Assembly: GCA_963850765.1 (NCBI GenBank)
Contig: CAWKMN010000011.1
Coordinates: 248,001-312,000, forward strand
Direction of reading: 5' to 3'
Length of the DNA: 64,000 nucleotides
Source of the DNA: CAWKMN01 sp963850765
Lineage (GTDB): Bacteria > Chloroflexota > Anaerolineae > Aggregatilineales > Aggregatilineaceae
The notes beneath the pieces are model-generated. The model was given only the letters and a program-made list of their open reading frames with translations. It searched no databases and was not told the origin of the DNA. Shown one piece after another: positions 9,400 to 17,983 of this stretch. Position numbers and translations under genes: made by a program. The first letter of the stretch is position 1. Every line of letters begins with the position of its first letter.

Positions 9400-10245
9400 T
9401 TAGCTGCTCTGAGGAGCGCGGCACTCGTCGCGGTACTTGGCGTAGGCCAGGCGCTCTTGCTCTTTGTAGAACGCCTGACGTTTCATCAGTTCGTCAAAAT
9501 CGACCTGGTGCCCGTCGAAATCGGGACCTTCGACACAGGCAAATCTCATTTTGCCGTCCACCGACACCCGGCACCCGCCGCACATGCCCGTCCCATCGAC
9601 CATGATGGGGTTCAGGCTGACCATGGTGCGGATGCCGTGCGCTTTGGTAAGCACGCTCACGAACTTCATCATGATCACCGGCCCGACGGCGAAGACAAAA
9701 TCGATCTTGCGGCCGGATTCGATCAGGCGGGTGAGGACATGGGTCACCAACCCCTTGTCGCCGCAGGAGCCGTCATCGGTGCAGATCAGCACCTCGTCCG
9801 ACGCGCGGCACAGCTCCTCCTGCATCACCAGCAGTTCTTGACTCCGCGCGCCCAGGATCGAGATCACCGTGTTGCCCACCTGCTTGAGGGCCTGCGCGAT
9901 GGGATGTGCGGGCGCGATGCCGATCCCGCCGCCGATCACCACGGCGGTGCCATAATTCTCGATATGCGTCGGCGCGCCCAATGGCCCGACCACGTCCAGA
10001 AACCGATCGCCAGCGGCCAGCGTCGCCATCTGCGTGGTGGACCGGCCCACGGCCTGCACCACCAGCGAGATCGTGCCGCGCTCCGGATCCGCGTCGGCAA
10101 TGGTGAGCGGGATGCGCTCGCCCTGTTCGTCCATCCGCACGATGACAAACTGCCCGGCCTTACGACGCCGGGCAATCAAGGGGGCTGAAACAATATATTG
10201 GTTGATATTCTCAGCTAGAAGATTGTTTTCTAAAATGTCGTTCAC
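9400..10245 (-). CDS. nfnA: NfnA / ferredoxin-NADP+ reductase alpha subunit
   Basis: A 281-residue FAD/NAD(H) reductase of the dihydroorotate-dehydrogenase electron-transfer/SudB group. It has the flavin-binding RIPLTIADAD segment and the NAD site VVIGGGIGIAPAHPIAQAL. A C-terminal [2Fe-2S] cluster motif reads DGTGMCGGCRVSVDG...FACVEGPDFDGHQVDF, as in NfnA. A GTG start at 10245 is preceded by GGAG six bases upstream. It is the first gene of the nfnAB pair and probably the promoter-proximal gene of the whole minus-strand catabolic region. In the bifurcating enzyme this subunit oxidises NADH. Confidence 0.87.
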   Translation of the reverse strand: MNDILENNLLAENINQYIVSAPLIARRRKAGQFVIVRMDEQGERIPLTIADADPERGTISLVVQAVGRSTTQMATLAAGDRFLDVVGPLGAPTHIENYGTAVVIGGGIGIAPAHPIAQALKQVGNTVISILGARSQELLVMQEELCRASDEVLICTDDGSCGDKGLVTHVLTRLIESGRKIDFVFAVGPVIMMKFVSVLTKAHGIRTMVSLNPIMVDGTGMCGGCRVSVDGKMRFACVEGPDFDGHQVDFDELMKRQAFYKEQERLAYAKYRDECRAPQSS

Positions 10246-10360
10246 TGCACGCTCCGGACATGGTTGATGAGCCTCGCTATATATTTTTATCTACTTTTGT
10301 TTAAAAAAATAGATGCTGAATGAACCTTTCACCTGTGAAGAACGTCACGTCGCGGTTCGT

Positions 10361-10395
10361 GAAAAACAAAACGACCCGCCGCGATGGGCAGGTCG
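10361..10395 (-). terminator. Rho-independent terminator of the tRNA-Gln gene
   Basis: On the minus strand a nine-pair stem (CGACCTGCC/GGCGGGTCG, one T-G wobble) with a six-base loop is followed by TTTTGTTTTTC. It begins five bases past the tRNA 3' end. Confidence 0.85.
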
Positions 10396-10399
10396 TCGA

Positions 10400-10473
10400 C
10401 TGGGGAGGCAGGATTCGAACCTGCGAATAACGGCTCCAAAGGCCGCCGCCTTAGGCCACTTGGCGACTCCCCA
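10400..10473 (-). tRNA. tRNA-Gln (anticodon TTG)
   Basis: The minus-strand sequence folds as a complete cloverleaf. The acceptor is TGGGGAG paired with CTCCCCA, with discriminator G. The D arm is GCC...GGC. The anticodon stem is GCGGC/GCCGT around loop CTTTGGA, so the anticodon is TTG. The T arm is GCAGG-TTCGAAT-CCTGC. U1-A72 is the usual Gln signature. CCA is not encoded. It has its own terminator and stands alone between nfnA and the sugar ABC operon. Confidence 0.96.
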
Positions 10474-10542
10474 CTGCGCGTCGCATTATAGCATAGCGCG
10501 TCCCCGCCCGGCAAGAGTGGGCGTGCTGGCTTGAAAGCATAA

Positions 10543-10710
10543 AAGATTCACCACAGAGGGCACAGAGACCACAGAGAAGAACATAATTAAGAGAGAAAAA
10601 CAGAGGAGTTAACCCGGCTGCGCATGTTACAGCAAAGGGAAAGAGATCTTTTTTCTCTTACCACTCCCTTGCTTTTCTCCGTGCCCTCTGTGTCCTCTGT
10701 GGTGATTATT
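10543..10710. repeat. Inverted pair of CACAGAG-type repeats
   Basis: TTCACCACAGAGGGCACAGAG with ACCACAGAG at 10549-10580 is mirrored by CCGTGCCCTCTGTG...CCTCTGTGGTGA at 10680-10706. The arms are built of seven-base CACAGAG-like units and enclose ~100 bases of AT-rich sequence. It occupies most of the 364-base gap between the tRNA and the ABC importer; no gene is visible there. Confidence 0.7.
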
Positions 10711-10721
10711 TTTTGCCCCGT

Positions 10722-10750
10722 TTGCCGGCCGCGCGCCCACCCGCTATACT
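10722..10750 (+). promoter_or_regulatory. Candidate sigma-70 promoter of the sugar ABC operon
   Basis: TTGCCG (10722-10727), a 17-base spacer, and TATACT (10745-10750) lie ~90 bases upstream of the solute-binding protein ATG. The spacing is ideal. A CTCTTAAGGAGAG near-palindrome immediately follows the -10 box and could be an operator. Confidence 0.5.
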
Positions 10751-10837
10751 TCTCTTAAGGAGAGGTTTTCTACCGGGCATACCCCGTTTGATGTTCGCTA
10801 GCTACGTTTGTACTTTTCATGAAAGGATTGTTTCTCT

Positions 10838-12115
10838 ATGAAACCCAAACACGGTTTGATTCTGCTGGTGGTGGCCGCGCTGCTGTTCGCCGGTTTCCCC
10901 GTGGCGGCGCAAGATGACGTGACCCTGGTCGTGTGGGATAACTGGACCCGCGATGCCGAGCAGGAGATGATCGAAACCCTGAACGCTGAGTTCGAAGAAG
11001 CGCACCCCGGCGTCACGATCCAGCGTGAAATCTATGCTACCGACGACCTGACGAATATTCTGCCCCTGGAACTTTCCAGCGAAAACGGTCCTGACGTCAC
11101 CATGATCAACCAGGGATACGGTGGGATGGGTGCGCTGGTCGAAGCCGGGCTGCTGCTGCCCCTGAACGACTACGCCGATCAGTATGGCTGGTGGGATCGT
11201 TACGCGGCGGGCCTGCACAGCCGCAACAGCTTCAGCGAAGATGGCAAGCAGTTTGGCGTCGGCAACCTGTACGGCGTTTCGGTGACGGCGGAAGTCGTGG
11301 GCGTGTACTATCACCGCGACCTCTTCGAGTCGCACGGCCTGGAAATTCCGCAGACGCTGGCCGAGATGGAAACGCTGATGAACGCCCTGATCGCCGCCGA
11401 CGTGACGCCGATCGTGTTCGGCAGCCTGGACGGCTGGCCGGCGATCCACGAATTCAGCGTGCTGCAGGGCACCGAGATCACCCTGGACGAACTCGACGCG
11501 TTCATGTACCGGCTCGAAGGGGGCACGTTCAACACGGAAGCCAATCTGAAAGCCGCTCAAAAGCTGGTCGAGTGGGTGGACATGGGCTATTTCTCGCCCG
11601 GTTTCGCCGGCATGGATTACGACGGCGCGACCTTTGGCGCGTTCCTCAACCAGGAAGGCGTGATGTGGATCACCGGCAACTGGATGACTGGCAGCATTGT
11701 CGAAGAACTGGGTGAGGAAAGCGTGGGCTTCTTCCCCTTCCCGTCGAATGAACCCGGTGTACCGGCGATCGTGCCCGGCGGCGTTGGCCTGGCCTATGGC
11801 ATCCGCGCCGGCAGCGAGCAAGCCGATCTCGCCGCTGAGTACATCGACCTGATCACCGGCCCGCGCGCCGCTCAGGTGCTGTTTGAACATGGTTTCTTCC
11901 CGGCGACGGCCATCGATCAAAGCCTGCTCACCGAAGGCACCCTGACCGCCGATATGTTCCACGTATGGGAGGCCGTGGGCGCGGCCAACGCCGTTGGTCA
12001 CTGGCTGGACTGGACCTCTCCCAATATTGCCGAAAACCTTCAGGAATTGATGGGCAAGCAGGTCACGCCGGAGGAGTTTGTCGCGGATGTGGAGGCGGAC
12101 TACACCGCCGAGTAG
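10838..12115 (+). CDS. Extracellular solute-binding protein of a carbohydrate ABC importer
   Basis: A 425-residue family-1 substrate-binding protein. It has a Sec signal peptide (MKPKHGLILLVVAALLFAG...AAQ) with no lipobox cysteine. It then shows the usual opening VTLVVWDNWTRDAEQEMIETLNAEFEEAHPGV, and GPDVTMINQGYGGMGALVEAG, FGVGNLYGVSV and WITGNWMTGS typical of oligosaccharide/glycerol-type binders. The first gene of an importer with two permeases. No ATPase gene follows, so a shared MsmK-type ATPase encoded elsewhere is expected. The sugar is unknown. Confidence 0.9.
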   Translation: MKPKHGLILLVVAALLFAGFPVAAQDDVTLVVWDNWTRDAEQEMIETLNAEFEEAHPGVTIQREIYATDDLTNILPLELSSENGPDVTMINQGYGGMGALVEAGLLLPLNDYADQYGWWDRYAAGLHSRNSFSEDGKQFGVGNLYGVSVTAEVVGVYYHRDLFESHGLEIPQTLAEMETLMNALIAADVTPIVFGSLDGWPAIHEFSVLQGTEITLDELDAFMYRLEGGTFNTEANLKAAQKLVEWVDMGYFSPGFAGMDYDGATFGAFLNQEGVMWITGNWMTGSIVEELGEESVGFFPFPSNEPGVPAIVPGGVGLAYGIRAGSEQADLAAEYIDLITGPRAAQVLFEHGFFPATAIDQSLLTEGTLTADMFHVWEAVGAANAVGHWLDWTSPNIAENLQELMGKQVTPEEFVADVEADYTAE

Positions 12116-12157
12116 CGCCTTTATTGGCCTATTCCAACCAAATCAGGGTAACATGCG

Positions 12158-12183
12158 TAGGGGCGTATTGCGATACGCCCCTA
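12158..12183. repeat. GGGGCGTAT palindrome between solute-binding protein and permease
   Basis: TAGGGGCGTAT (12158-12168) and its reverse complement (12173-12183) enclose four bases. The same palindrome core recurs at 51788 and 62997. Inside this operon the hairpin could stabilise the 5' (binding-protein) part of the mRNA. Confidence 0.75.
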
Positions 12184-12238
12184 TCGATTGTGTTCAGATT
12201 GACGTTGCGAAGCATCTCCCTGCCAGAAAGGTCAACCG

Positions 12239-13162
12239 GTGATCGGGCATTTTTTCGATGCGATGGCACGCAGGGGCCGGCCCTACGAGCGAGTTCATCA
12301 CGCCTATCTGTATATCCTGCCGGGATTTGTGATCTACCTTGTGTTTGTGCTCATCCCGATTGTGAGCACCGCCCGCTACAGCCTGACCGAGTGGACAGGC
12401 TTCAGCGACCCAACGTATATCGGCCTGGATAATTACGAAAAACTGTTTGACGATGAAAATTTCTGGAATGCGCTGGGCAACAATATCTTTTTCGTGTCGT
12501 TTTATACCATCCTGCCCATCATGCTCGGCCTGCTGCTCACATCGCTGTTGACGCGCGGCCAGCTTAAGGGCATGGCGTTTTTCCGCACCGGCCTGTTTGT
12601 CCCGCAGGTGATGAGCGCCGTCGTCATCGGCATCATCTGGCGCTGGATATTTGATTATCGCGGGCCGCTGAACCAGTTCCTCACCGATGTCGGGCTGAAC
12701 GAACAGATCAAGCCGTGGCTGGGTGATTTCGTCTGGGCACCCACCGCAACCGGGCTGGTCGGGAGTTGGGTGCAGTATGGCCTGTGTATGGTGCTGTTCA
12801 TTGCCGGGGTGCAGTCCATCGCGGAAGAACTCTACGACGCGGCCAAGGTGGACGGGGCGAGCGCGTGGCGGCAGTTTTTTCATATCACGCTGCCCGGTCT
12901 TCAGCAGCAAATCCTGGTGGCGTTTGTGCTGACGTTCATCGCGGCGCTGCGCGTGTTTGATCTGGTCTTTGTGCTGACGCGCGGCGGCCCCGGCCAGGAG
13001 ACGAAAGTCGTGAGTATGCTGATCTACGAAGAAGCCTTTGAAGAGCACCATGCCGGCTACGGCTCCGCGATGGCGCTGGTGATGACCGTGCTGATCGTCA
13101 CCGTGTCGGCGGTCGTGTTTTACCTGCAATCGCGCCAGGAGGGAGACGATTATGCGGGCTAG
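12239..13162 (+). CDS. Sugar ABC transporter permease (MalF/UgpA type)
   Basis: A 307-residue permease with about six membrane segments, the first at YILPGFVIYLVFVLIPIVS. It contains the EAA-loop motif EELYDAAKVDGASAWRQFFHITLP, which docks onto the ATPase. A GTG start at 12239 follows AAAGG at a usable distance. It overlaps the second permease by 11 bases, so the two are translationally coupled. Confidence 0.92.
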   Translation: MIGHFFDAMARRGRPYERVHHAYLYILPGFVIYLVFVLIPIVSTARYSLTEWTGFSDPTYIGLDNYEKLFDDENFWNALGNNIFFVSFYTILPIMLGLLLTSLLTRGQLKGMAFFRTGLFVPQVMSAVVIGIIWRWIFDYRGPLNQFLTDVGLNEQIKPWLGDFVWAPTATGLVGSWVQYGLCMVLFIAGVQSIAEELYDAAKVDGASAWRQFFHITLPGLQQQILVAFVLTFIAALRVFDLVFVLTRGGPGQETKVVSMLIYEEAFEEHHAGYGSAMALVMTVLIVTVSAVVFYLQSRQEGDDYAG

Positions 13163-13991
13163 CCTGGGGCAAAAGCTGCTCACGTATGGCATTCTCGGCG
13201 CGTTTCTGCTGCTGGCGGTGATGCCTTTTGCCGGCAACGTCCTGACCTCGCTCAAGACCCGGCCCGAACTCTCGGCGGGCCTGTTCACCCTGCCCGAAAG
13301 CTGGCAGTGGAGCAACTATTCCGAAGCCTGGGAGGGCGCGCGCTTCAGCGACTTCTTTATCAACAGCATCCTGGTGGTCGTGCCGGTGGTCGTGATCTCG
13401 ATCATCCTCTCCATGCTGTCCGGCTATGCCTTTGGCATGATGTCTTTTCCGGGCGAGAAATTTCTGCTGCTGCTCATTATTCTTGGCCTGATGGCCCCCA
13501 TGGAAGCGGTGATTATCCCGCTCTGGCATTTCATGGAGGTGCTGCACCTGCGCGATACCTACTGGGCGCTCATTCTGCCCCAGGTCGCGCTGAGCTTCTC
13601 GTTTGGCACCTTCTGGATGCGCGCGCATTTTAAGGGGATCCCGCGCGATCTGGTCGATGCGGCCGTGGTGGATGGCTGCAACACCTCACCATTCTCGCCG
13701 CGGAATGTCCTCTGGCGGATTCTGTTTCCCCTGTCCGGCCCGGCGCTGATGTCGCTGGTCGTGCTGCTGTTCATGTGGACGTGGAACGAGTTTTTCCTGG
13801 TGTTGGTGCTGGGTGGGTCGGAACTCCGCACGCTGCCGGCCGGATTGGCCCTGCTGCGGGGTCGTTATTCGTCCGATATCCCCGTGATGGCCGCCGCCTC
13901 GACCATCGTCTCGCTGCCGGTGCTCGTGCTCTATTTCCTGTTCCAGCGCCATTTCATCCGGGGCATGGTGTCGGGCGCGGTGAAAGGATAG
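13152..13991 (+). CDS. Sugar ABC transporter permease (MalG/UgpE type)
   Basis: A 279-residue second permease, with start ATG 13152 preceded by GGAG. Membrane segments are visible (LLTYGILGAFLLLAVMPFAG; LVVVPVVVISIILSMLSGYAF; and others), and the C-terminal RHFIRGMVSGAVKG is characteristic. The EAA loop reads PRDLVDAAVVDGCNTSPFSPRNVLWRILFP, about five residues longer between DG and the final P than the usual spacing. That is either a lineage feature or two compensating indels. Last gene of the operon. Confidence 0.9.
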   Translation: MRASLGQKLLTYGILGAFLLLAVMPFAGNVLTSLKTRPELSAGLFTLPESWQWSNYSEAWEGARFSDFFINSILVVVPVVVISIILSMLSGYAFGMMSFPGEKFLLLLIILGLMAPMEAVIIPLWHFMEVLHLRDTYWALILPQVALSFSFGTFWMRAHFKGIPRDLVDAAVVDGCNTSPFSPRNVLWRILFPLSGPALMSLVVLLFMWTWNEFFLVLVLGGSELRTLPAGLALLRGRYSSDIPVMAAASTIVSLPVLVLYFLFQRHFIRGMVSGAVKG

Positions 13992-14318
13992 CCGTTAGCT
14001 GTAGCGATTAGCTGTTAGCCGTTAGCTAAAAGCGACCAAGATTGCACGTTGCGAATTCTCTGATGAGGTTTGATGTTCAAAACAGGCAACGGGCGGCCTT
14101 CGTAGGGGCAACCCTTGGGTTGCCTTGGGCGGGGCAAGCCCCGCCCCTACAGGAAGCGACCACACCAGTCCATTTCTCCCCTCGCCGCGCGTGGAGAGGG
14201 GCTGGGGGTGAGGTAAACAACTGCCGCCCTCCCCTTTTCCTGGTTTGACCGGGGAGAGGGCAGGGTGAGGGGCGTTTTCTCGCTTTTCGCTAACCGCTAA
14301 CTGCTAACCGCTAAATGC
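13992..14318. repeat. Repeat-filled intergenic region
   Basis: No gene is visible in these ~330 bases. They hold, in order: GTTAGC-type heptamers (13990-14033); a double palindrome GTAGGGGCAACCC...GGTTGCC and GGGCGGGGC-AA-GCCCCGCCC (14102-14153); a CCCCTCGCCGCG/CGTGGAGAGGGG hairpin ending in GGGTGAGGTAAAC (14176-14217); and a further heptamer run (14280-14316). Confidence 0.75.
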
Positions 14319-14322
14319 CGCT

Positions 14323-15087
14323 CTACTGCGCCGTATATCCCCCATCGACCAGCAGTTCCGCGCCGGTGACAAACCGCGCCTCGTCCGACGCGAGATACAG
14401 CACCGCATAGGCTACGTCCAGCGGCTCGCCGGTGTGCCCCAGCGGGTGGATCGCGTTGCGCCCCTCCATGTACTTCTCATACCCTTCCGGCGAATTGCGC
14501 GCCATCTCCGCCACGAGATCCGTCATGATCGTGCCCGGATGCACCGAATTGACACGGATCTGGTCCGGCGCGTAAAAGACCGCATCCGTCTTCGTCATCA
14601 GCCGGACCGCACCCTTCGCCGCATGATAGGGCGGGACATCCCGCGCGCCGACCATGCCGTAGATCGACGACAGGTTGACGATGCTCCCGCCGCCTGCCGC
14701 CCGCATCAGCGGCACGACATGCTTGGTGCAGAAGAACACGCCCTTCACATCGACCGCGAACACGGCGTCCCATTCCGCTTCGGTGATCTCGTGCGTCGGC
14801 TTGTCCGCCCCCGCGATCCCGGCGTTGTTGACCAGGATATAAATCGCGCCAAATTCGCGGTGGATCGCGTTCAGCGTTTCGCGCACATCCGCCTCTTTTG
14901 ATACATCCATCCGCCAGAATCGCGCGTTGCCGCCCGCCTTGCGGATCGATTCGGCGGTATCCTGTCCGGGCAGCACATCCGTCACGGCGACGATCGCGCC
15001 TTCCTGGGCGAACAACTCGCAGATCGCGCGTCCGATGCCTGTAGCTCCACCCGTGACCACCGTCACTTTGTTTTCAACTCGTCCCAC
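14323..15087 (-). CDS. Short-chain dehydrogenase/reductase
   Basis: A 254-residue classical SDR. The cofactor motif TGGATGIG spans residues 12-19, Asp 37 (VTDV) after the second strand favours NAD(H), and LVNNAG is at 85-90. The catalytic set is Ser 140/141, Tyr 154 and Lys 158 in PPYHAAKGA. The VDGGYTAQ ending is usual. A GTG start at 15087 lies downstream of GGAAGGA. It stands alone between two repeat-containing gaps, so context gives no substrate; it resembles glucose/3-oxoacyl-ACP-type reductases. Confidence 0.9.
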   Translation of the reverse strand: MGRVENKVTVVTGGATGIGRAICELFAQEGAIVAVTDVLPGQDTAESIRKAGGNARFWRMDVSKEADVRETLNAIHREFGAIYILVNNAGIAGADKPTHEITEAEWDAVFAVDVKGVFFCTKHVVPLMRAAGGGSIVNLSSIYGMVGARDVPPYHAAKGAVRLMTKTDAVFYAPDQIRVNSVHPGTIMTDLVAEMARNSPEGYEKYMEGRNAIHPLGHTGEPLDVAYAVLYLASDEARFVTGAELLVDGGYTAQ

Positions 15088-15244
15088 GTGTAGTATTCCT
15101 TCCGCATGGCTGCAAAATCAGCTGTCCGGCATTGTAACGTAAACCTCCGCGCCGGGCGATGAACGTGACCTGTTTTCAGTTTTCAGGTAGAATTACCGGG
15201 AACCAGTTGGATCGGTAGCACTCACGCGACGGGTAGATAATTCA

Positions 15245-16234
15245 ATGACACGAACGATTCAGGTTTTGATTGATGATCGCGCCCGGCTGATGTCGGCAGC
15301 GCTGGCGGCGACACGCTGGCCGGCAATTGAGCAGGAAAATCAGCGTCACCGGGCTCACACCCATGCGCGTTACACGACCCGCCGAGTCAGCGAGTTCGCC
15401 AAACTGCCGGTCATCCATACGCTCCAGACCCTGCTCGACCAGAATATACCGCTCGAAGCGATCTACACCTATGCGCTCAATCTCTCCTGGCCAGACCTGT
15501 CGCTGAAGGCGACGCTGCCCTGGGCACCGCTGCACTGGAACGAGCAGTTAGGCGATTTTTATATGCGGGCTGGCCTCGAAGCGTGGTGGAAAGAACAGGT
15601 TGACGCCTGGCAGCTTGCCCTGGAACAGACCCGCAAGGCGATTGGTACCACCGATTTTTACAGCTTCTTCAAGCCGTTTGTGGGCGATGTCTCTGAACAA
15701 CTGACGCTCATGCCCAATATCTCGTACCCCAGCGACAGCGAAATCGGCGTGCGGCTGGATAACCAGTTGTTCTGTATCGTCCCGCCGCGCATCGCCTGGG
15801 GGGATAACCAGCCGTGGCCGTTTGACGACGATCCCGCGCACGTCTTCCGCGGGGCGCTCTCGCAGTACGGGCGCTTGATCGTGGTATCGTACCTGCGGCA
15901 GAAAGCGGCCGAGGTCGCCAACCTGGGCAATACGCCGCTGCCTGTGGGGGAGAATTTCCGCAAGACGCATCCCACCTGGACCGATCAGTTTACCGAGTTG
16001 TTTGTCGCGGGTGCCGTGGCGATCTTTTTGGAACAAACTCTTGGTCCGCACGAGTCCAAAGCCTATATCCTGATGGAAAACAAGGTCCACGGCGTGACAA
16101 TTCTGCCGGGCGTGGTGAGCGTGCTCCGGCGCTACCTGTCGGAGCAGGCGGAGGGCCGCTACGAGCAGCTATCGGATTATCTGCCCAATTTCGCCAAGCA
16201 TCTCCGCGTCGCCAAGCGGGTGATTTCGTTGTAG
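15245..16234 (+). CDS. Hypothetical protein, 329 residues
   Basis: I do not recognise this family with certainty. The protein has no signal peptide and no clear membrane helix. It starts MTRTIQVLIDDRARLMSAALAATRWP and has an H-rich segment (RHRAHTHARYTTRRVSEFAKLP). Aromatic-rich central stretches follow (PWAPLHWNEQLGDFYMRAGLEAWW, DNQPWPFDDDPAHVF). There is a faint resemblance to DUF4932-like proteins, but no HExxH zinc-protease motif, so no catalytic role is claimed. ATG 15245 is preceded by the ~157-base gap shared with the SDR gene, so the two are divergently transcribed. Confidence 0.75.
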   Translation: MTRTIQVLIDDRARLMSAALAATRWPAIEQENQRHRAHTHARYTTRRVSEFAKLPVIHTLQTLLDQNIPLEAIYTYALNLSWPDLSLKATLPWAPLHWNEQLGDFYMRAGLEAWWKEQVDAWQLALEQTRKAIGTTDFYSFFKPFVGDVSEQLTLMPNISYPSDSEIGVRLDNQLFCIVPPRIAWGDNQPWPFDDDPAHVFRGALSQYGRLIVVSYLRQKAAEVANLGNTPLPVGENFRKTHPTWTDQFTELFVAGAVAIFLEQTLGPHESKAYILMENKVHGVTILPGVVSVLRRYLSEQAEGRYEQLSDYLPNFAKHLRVAKRVISL

Positions 16235-16530
16235 ATGAGTCATGAGTTGTGAGTTTTAAGTCGTGAGCTAGAGGTTTACGAGAGCTCGACTTCACTCTTT
16301 AGTGCAGCGAAAAGGTGGACGTCTGTCTTGTAGAACCCGGTGGGTCGGGCGACCTGTCGGTCACATTGGGCGGGTTTATTAACCCGCCCCTACAAGAGCA
16401 ACCGCCTTCGCTACCGGCTCCCCCTCTCCGCGCGTGGAGAGGGGCAAGCGAGCTGCTCGCCAGGGGTGAGGTAAACTCAAAACTCATGACTCAAAACTCA
16501 CAACCCTGATCAGGAAGAAAACTATTCTTG
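16235..16530. repeat. Repeat-filled intergenic region
   Basis: No gene is visible. The stretch contains the palindrome GGGCGGGTT-TATT-AACCCGCCC (16368-16389) followed by CCTAC. It also contains a copy of the CCCCTCTCCGCG/CGTGGAGAGGGG element (about 16414-16476) ending GGGGTGAGGTAAAC, interrupted by a small GCGAGC/GCTCGC hairpin. Reiterated 'ACTCATGACTCA' type sequence flanks both sides. Confidence 0.7.
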
Positions 16531-16545
16531 GGAGAAAGGCCAACT

Positions 16546-17322
16546 ATGGATTACGAGTTTATTCTGGTCGAACATCCCGCGCCGGGGGTAGGGCTGGTCA
16601 AAATGAACCAGCCGCGCGCGTTTAATACGCTGTCCGGCCCGCTGATGGACGACGTGATGGGCGCGCTGGAGACGTTGAACGCCGACAACTCGATCGGCTG
16701 TCTGGTGCTCACCGGCACGGATCGGGTTTTCGCTGCCGGGGCGGACATTAAGGAAATGGCCCAGGCCGCACCCGCCGCGATGGTCCAGAAGAACTTTATC
16801 GCCCGCTGGGAACGCCTGCGCCGCCTGCACAAACCCGTGATCGCCGCGGTCAGCGGCTACGCGCTCGGCGGTGGTTGTGAACTGGCGCTGGCGTGCGATA
16901 TGATCATCGCGTCCGAGACGGCGGTATTCGGCCAGCCCGAGATCAATCTCGGCGTAATGCCGGGCGCAGGTGGGACGCAGCGCCTCGCCCGCACCATCGG
17001 CAAGGCCCTGACCATGGAAATGGTCCTGAACGATCGCCGTCTGTCGGCTGCCGAGGCCGAGCGTTTTGGGCTGGTGAACCGGGTCGCGCCCGTCGAGGAG
17101 TATCTGAGCGTCGCCATCAAGCTGGCCGAAGAAATCGCCGCCCGCGCGCCGCTGGCGATCCGGCTGGCGAAGGACGCCGTCAACATGGCGCTCGAAACGC
17201 CGCTGTCGGCAGGACTGGCTTACGAGCGCAACAGCTTTTACGCGCTGTTTGGCACATCGGATCAAAAAGAGGGCATGGCCGCCTTTCTGGAAAAGCGCAA
17301 ACCCGAATGGAAGGGCGAGTAG
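16546..17322 (+). CDS. Enoyl-CoA hydratase/isomerase family protein
   Basis: A 258-residue crotonase-fold enzyme that hydrates trans-2-enoyl-CoA in beta-oxidation or related acyl-CoA catabolism. The oxyanion-hole segments are AAGADIKEM (residues 64-71) and GYALGGGCELALACD. Both catalytic glutamates are present (E112 in GGGCELA and E132 in FGQPEINLGVMPGAGGTQRL). ATG 16546 has a strong ribosome site (GGGAGAAAGG). Its last bases overlap the ATG of the next gene, so it heads a three-gene coupled set. Confidence 0.93.
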   Translation: MDYEFILVEHPAPGVGLVKMNQPRAFNTLSGPLMDDVMGALETLNADNSIGCLVLTGTDRVFAAGADIKEMAQAAPAAMVQKNFIARWERLRRLHKPVIAAVSGYALGGGCELALACDMIIASETAVFGQPEINLGVMPGAGGTQRLARTIGKALTMEMVLNDRRLSAAEAERFGLVNRVAPVEEYLSVAIKLAEEIAARAPLAIRLAKDAVNMALETPLSAGLAYERNSFYALFGTSDQKEGMAAFLEKRKPEWKGE

Positions 17323-17983
17323 CTACTACCGTTACCCTGCTGGCGACCGCCCATCTGGCGGGCGAACTGGCGCTGCTGCCCCGGCTGTTTACGCTGATTA
17401 CCCAGGAGCGGCGCGCGGCGGCTGGCCCGGTAATTCTGCTCGATCTGGGCGATACCTGTTCGGCGGAATCGTGGGTGTGCCGGGCGACGCTAGGACGAGC
17501 ACCCTTCCTGGTGCTCGACAGCATGGGGTATGACGTGGCGCTGATCGGTGGACCGGAGCAGGTGCCGATCCCGCTGCCGTCGCTGAAGAAGCTGGTCGAT
17601 GGTTTGGGCCTGTCGCTCATCGTGTGGAACCGGGCATTCCGACTGACGAAGCAGGGGATTACCATCACGATTGCGCCGGGTGCGGCCTCGCTTCCAGCGG
17701 ACGAGCCAGCGGTCAGAATTGACCGGTCGATCGAGGTTTTGCCCGACGTAGGCGCGCCGCTGCACGTCAGTGCGCTGCACGCCGTGCGCCGCCGACATTG
17801 GGTGACGTGGCGCAGGGCACGCTGGCGCGAGTCGATCTGCACTGGCCGGCCTGGACGGTCGAGGCGGCGCGGTGGATCCCGCTGGCACCTGCTACGCCGC
17901 CCGATCCGACAATCGCCGCCGTGGTCGATCTGGTCGAAACGGAGGCACGCCGCACCATGCAGCATCAAGGGGGGAATCCATGA
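17307..17983 (+). CDS. Degenerate metallophosphoesterase-like protein (frameshifted)
   Basis: ATG 17307 lies inside the enoyl-CoA hydratase 3' end. The N-terminus TVTLLATAHLAGELALLPRLFTLI...GPVILLDLGDTC...LDSMGYDVALIGGPE follows the layout of UshA-type 5'-nucleotidases. However, the metal ligands are changed: TAHLAG stands where DLHG is expected, and GGPE where GNHE is expected. It is therefore probably a non-catalytic relative. Near 17785 the frame changes: SALHAV is followed one frame over by TLGDVAQGTLARVDLHWPAW...MQHQGGNP and TGA. A two-base insertion or one-base deletion explains this. Its stop overlaps the ATG of the Nif3-like gene (ATGA). Function is unknown. Confidence 0.65.

Noticed and set aside
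10543..10710. CACAGAG repeats as a CRISPR array
   Set aside because: The units are seven bases, directly adjacent and inverted between arms; there are no unique spacers and no cas gene.
10817..12001. A 394-codon open frame opposite the sugar-binding protein
   Set aside because: It mirrors a complete solute-binding protein with signal peptide, has no motif and no ribosome site.
12194..13315. A 373-codon open frame opposite the first permease
   Set aside because: It spans the boundary of two overlapping permease genes and has only low-complexity His/Arg/Gln-rich sequence.
16546..17322. A longer enoyl-CoA hydratase starting with TTG at 16528
   Set aside because: The strong ribosome site GGGAGAAAGG lies inside that extension and points to ATG 16546.
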